DNA from: an uncultured Lachnospiraceae bacterium
GTDB lineage: Bacteria; Bacillota; Clostridia; Lachnospirales; Lachnospiraceae
Length of the DNA stretch: 13,762 nucleotides
Assembly: GCA_910580005.1 (NCBI GenBank)
Contig: CAJTXH010000075.1
Coordinates: forward strand, 1-13,762
Direction of reading: 5' to 3'
In this document: one piece after another, positions 13,205 to 13,762 of the stretch
How positions within the stretch are numbered: the stretch's first letter is position 1
How the letters are laid out: the number at the start of each line of letters is the position of its first letter
Position numbers and translations under genes: made by a program
The notes under the pieces: generated by a model
The model's input: only the letters and a program-made list of their open reading frames with translations
What the model was told of the DNA's origin: nothing
Database searches by the model: none

Positions 13205-13247
13205 AAACCACCAAAAGCCTTGTAAAACAGGCATCCTGGTGGTTTTT
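13205..13247 (+). terminator. Two-step hairpin terminator after the tRNA segment
   Basis: An outer stem AAACCACCA/TGGTGGTTT (13205-13213 with 13237-13245) encloses an inner stem GCCT/AGGC (13217-13220 with 13229-13232). The T-run continues past the outer stem on the plus strand. It probably belonged to the original chromosomal tRNA transcription unit. The bases from 13248 to 13482 hold no gene; they contain two copies of AATGGCATTA (13272-13281, 13292-13301). Confidence 0.65.
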
Positions 13248-13482
13248 GCTTTACCTGCAGGTTTTATGGGGAATGGCATTAAATGGACGGAAATGGCATT
13301 AGTTTGTATCTAAAGTGGGTTCAAAGTATTCTGTAATTCCATTATTTTTCATGACTTTATTTTATCATATTTTATAATTTTTGAAAATTGATTTGCGTGC
13401 ATTTGTATCAGAATAAACGCATGATCAAAAATTAGATGATTTTTTTTGCAGTTATTTGTTAGATTATACCAATTAATGTTAA

Positions 13483-13734
13483 AAACACTTTCTTTCTGAA
13501 ACAGGAGATACACATATAGAAGAACGGTATTATTTGTCCAGTATTAAACTGGTTGCTGGATTATTTGCCATAGCTGTACGCAGACACTTGAATATAGAAA
13601 ACAACTTGCATTGGACGCTGGATGCCATATTTAAAGAAGACAGCCTGGGTTCCAAAGAAAAGAAAGCAGTCCATAACCTGGGTCTTATCAGACGGTCCGT
13701 AATAATATCCTGTATCTTCCGTCTGTGTGGATAA
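13483..13734 (+). pseudogene. ISAs1-family transposase remnant (C-terminal part)
   Basis: An open frame of about 83 codons without a start codon or ribosome site encodes the end of an ISAs1-type transposase. The diagnostic pattern is ERYYLSSIK, then a helix ending RRHLNIENNLHWTLDAIFKE with the aspartate and glutamate of the DDE core, then NLGLIRR. In complete transposases this region follows some 250 more residues, which are missing; a TAA closes the frame just upstream (13480-13482). The last residues before the stop at 13734 no longer look like the family, suggesting a frameshift there too. It lies beyond the attachment site and so probably belongs to the chromosome or an older element. Confidence 0.7.
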
Positions 13735-13762
13735 CCTGCCACACAACATAATTTCCAGTTAT

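Noticed and set aside
1..13762. CRISPR array or rRNA
   Set aside because: No set of regularly spaced repeats longer than 20 bases with unique spacers, and no rRNA-like conserved stretch, was seen on either strand.

Overview
The window is AT-rich (about 70% A+T by eye). Gene starts have strong AGGAGG-type ribosome binding sites, and -10 boxes are TATAAT-like. The families present (DUF5688, DUF3848-like, DUF932, PIN_3 toxin with a short antitoxin, YARHG/DUF4190) are typical of gut Clostridia, most likely Lachnospiraceae. No housekeeping gene is present. The content reads as one end of an integrated mobile element. A partial 3' half of tRNA-Trp with flanking repeats near 13.15 kb looks like its right attachment site, and a decayed ISAs1 transposase lies beyond it in probable chromosome.

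Layout. (1) 1-1.6 kb, minus strand: a cluster of hairpins, a DUF3848-like gene, and a PD-(D/E)XK (Rpn-like) protein with its own promoter and terminator. (2) 1.6-6.2 kb, minus strand: a phage-like recombination module. Read 5' to 3' it runs: 41-residue peptide, DUF932 protein, DUF5688 protein, YqaJ/lambda-exonuclease-like nuclease, then a PIN toxin-antitoxin pair with its own promoter and terminator, then a Rad52-family annealing protein. Exonuclease plus annealing protein is the logic of lambda Red. A strong terminator (6246-6281) insulates the module from upstream genes. (3) 6.4-6.75 kb: a chimeric transposase remnant, an IS1182-type start joined to an IS630-like helix-turn-helix piece. (4) 7.0-10.9 kb, minus strand: small poorly known genes, namely a secreted protein, a doubtful ORF, a zinc ribbon, an Ala-rich membrane protein, a basic 53-residue protein, a free-standing DUF697-like membrane protein, and a three-helix membrane protein with a C-terminal YARHG domain. 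This is the best place for an undescribed system. (5) 10.9-11.6 kb: a 700-base non-coding divergent region with paired palindromes. (6) 11.6-13.05 kb, plus strand: Xre regulator with terminator, excisionase-like helix-turn-helix protein, and a RelB/YoeB-type toxin-antitoxin pair with a clear promoter. (7) 13.05-13.76 kb: repeats resembling integrase arm sites, the tRNA-Trp-derived attachment site, a terminator, then the ISAs1 relic.

How it fits together. The right end (Xre, Xis-like, toxin-antitoxin, att) looks like control and maintenance of an integrated element; no integrase is in the window. The left half supplies homologous recombination. The middle carries accessory membrane cargo of unknown role. 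Family calls come from recognising sequence patterns by eye; no database search was run.
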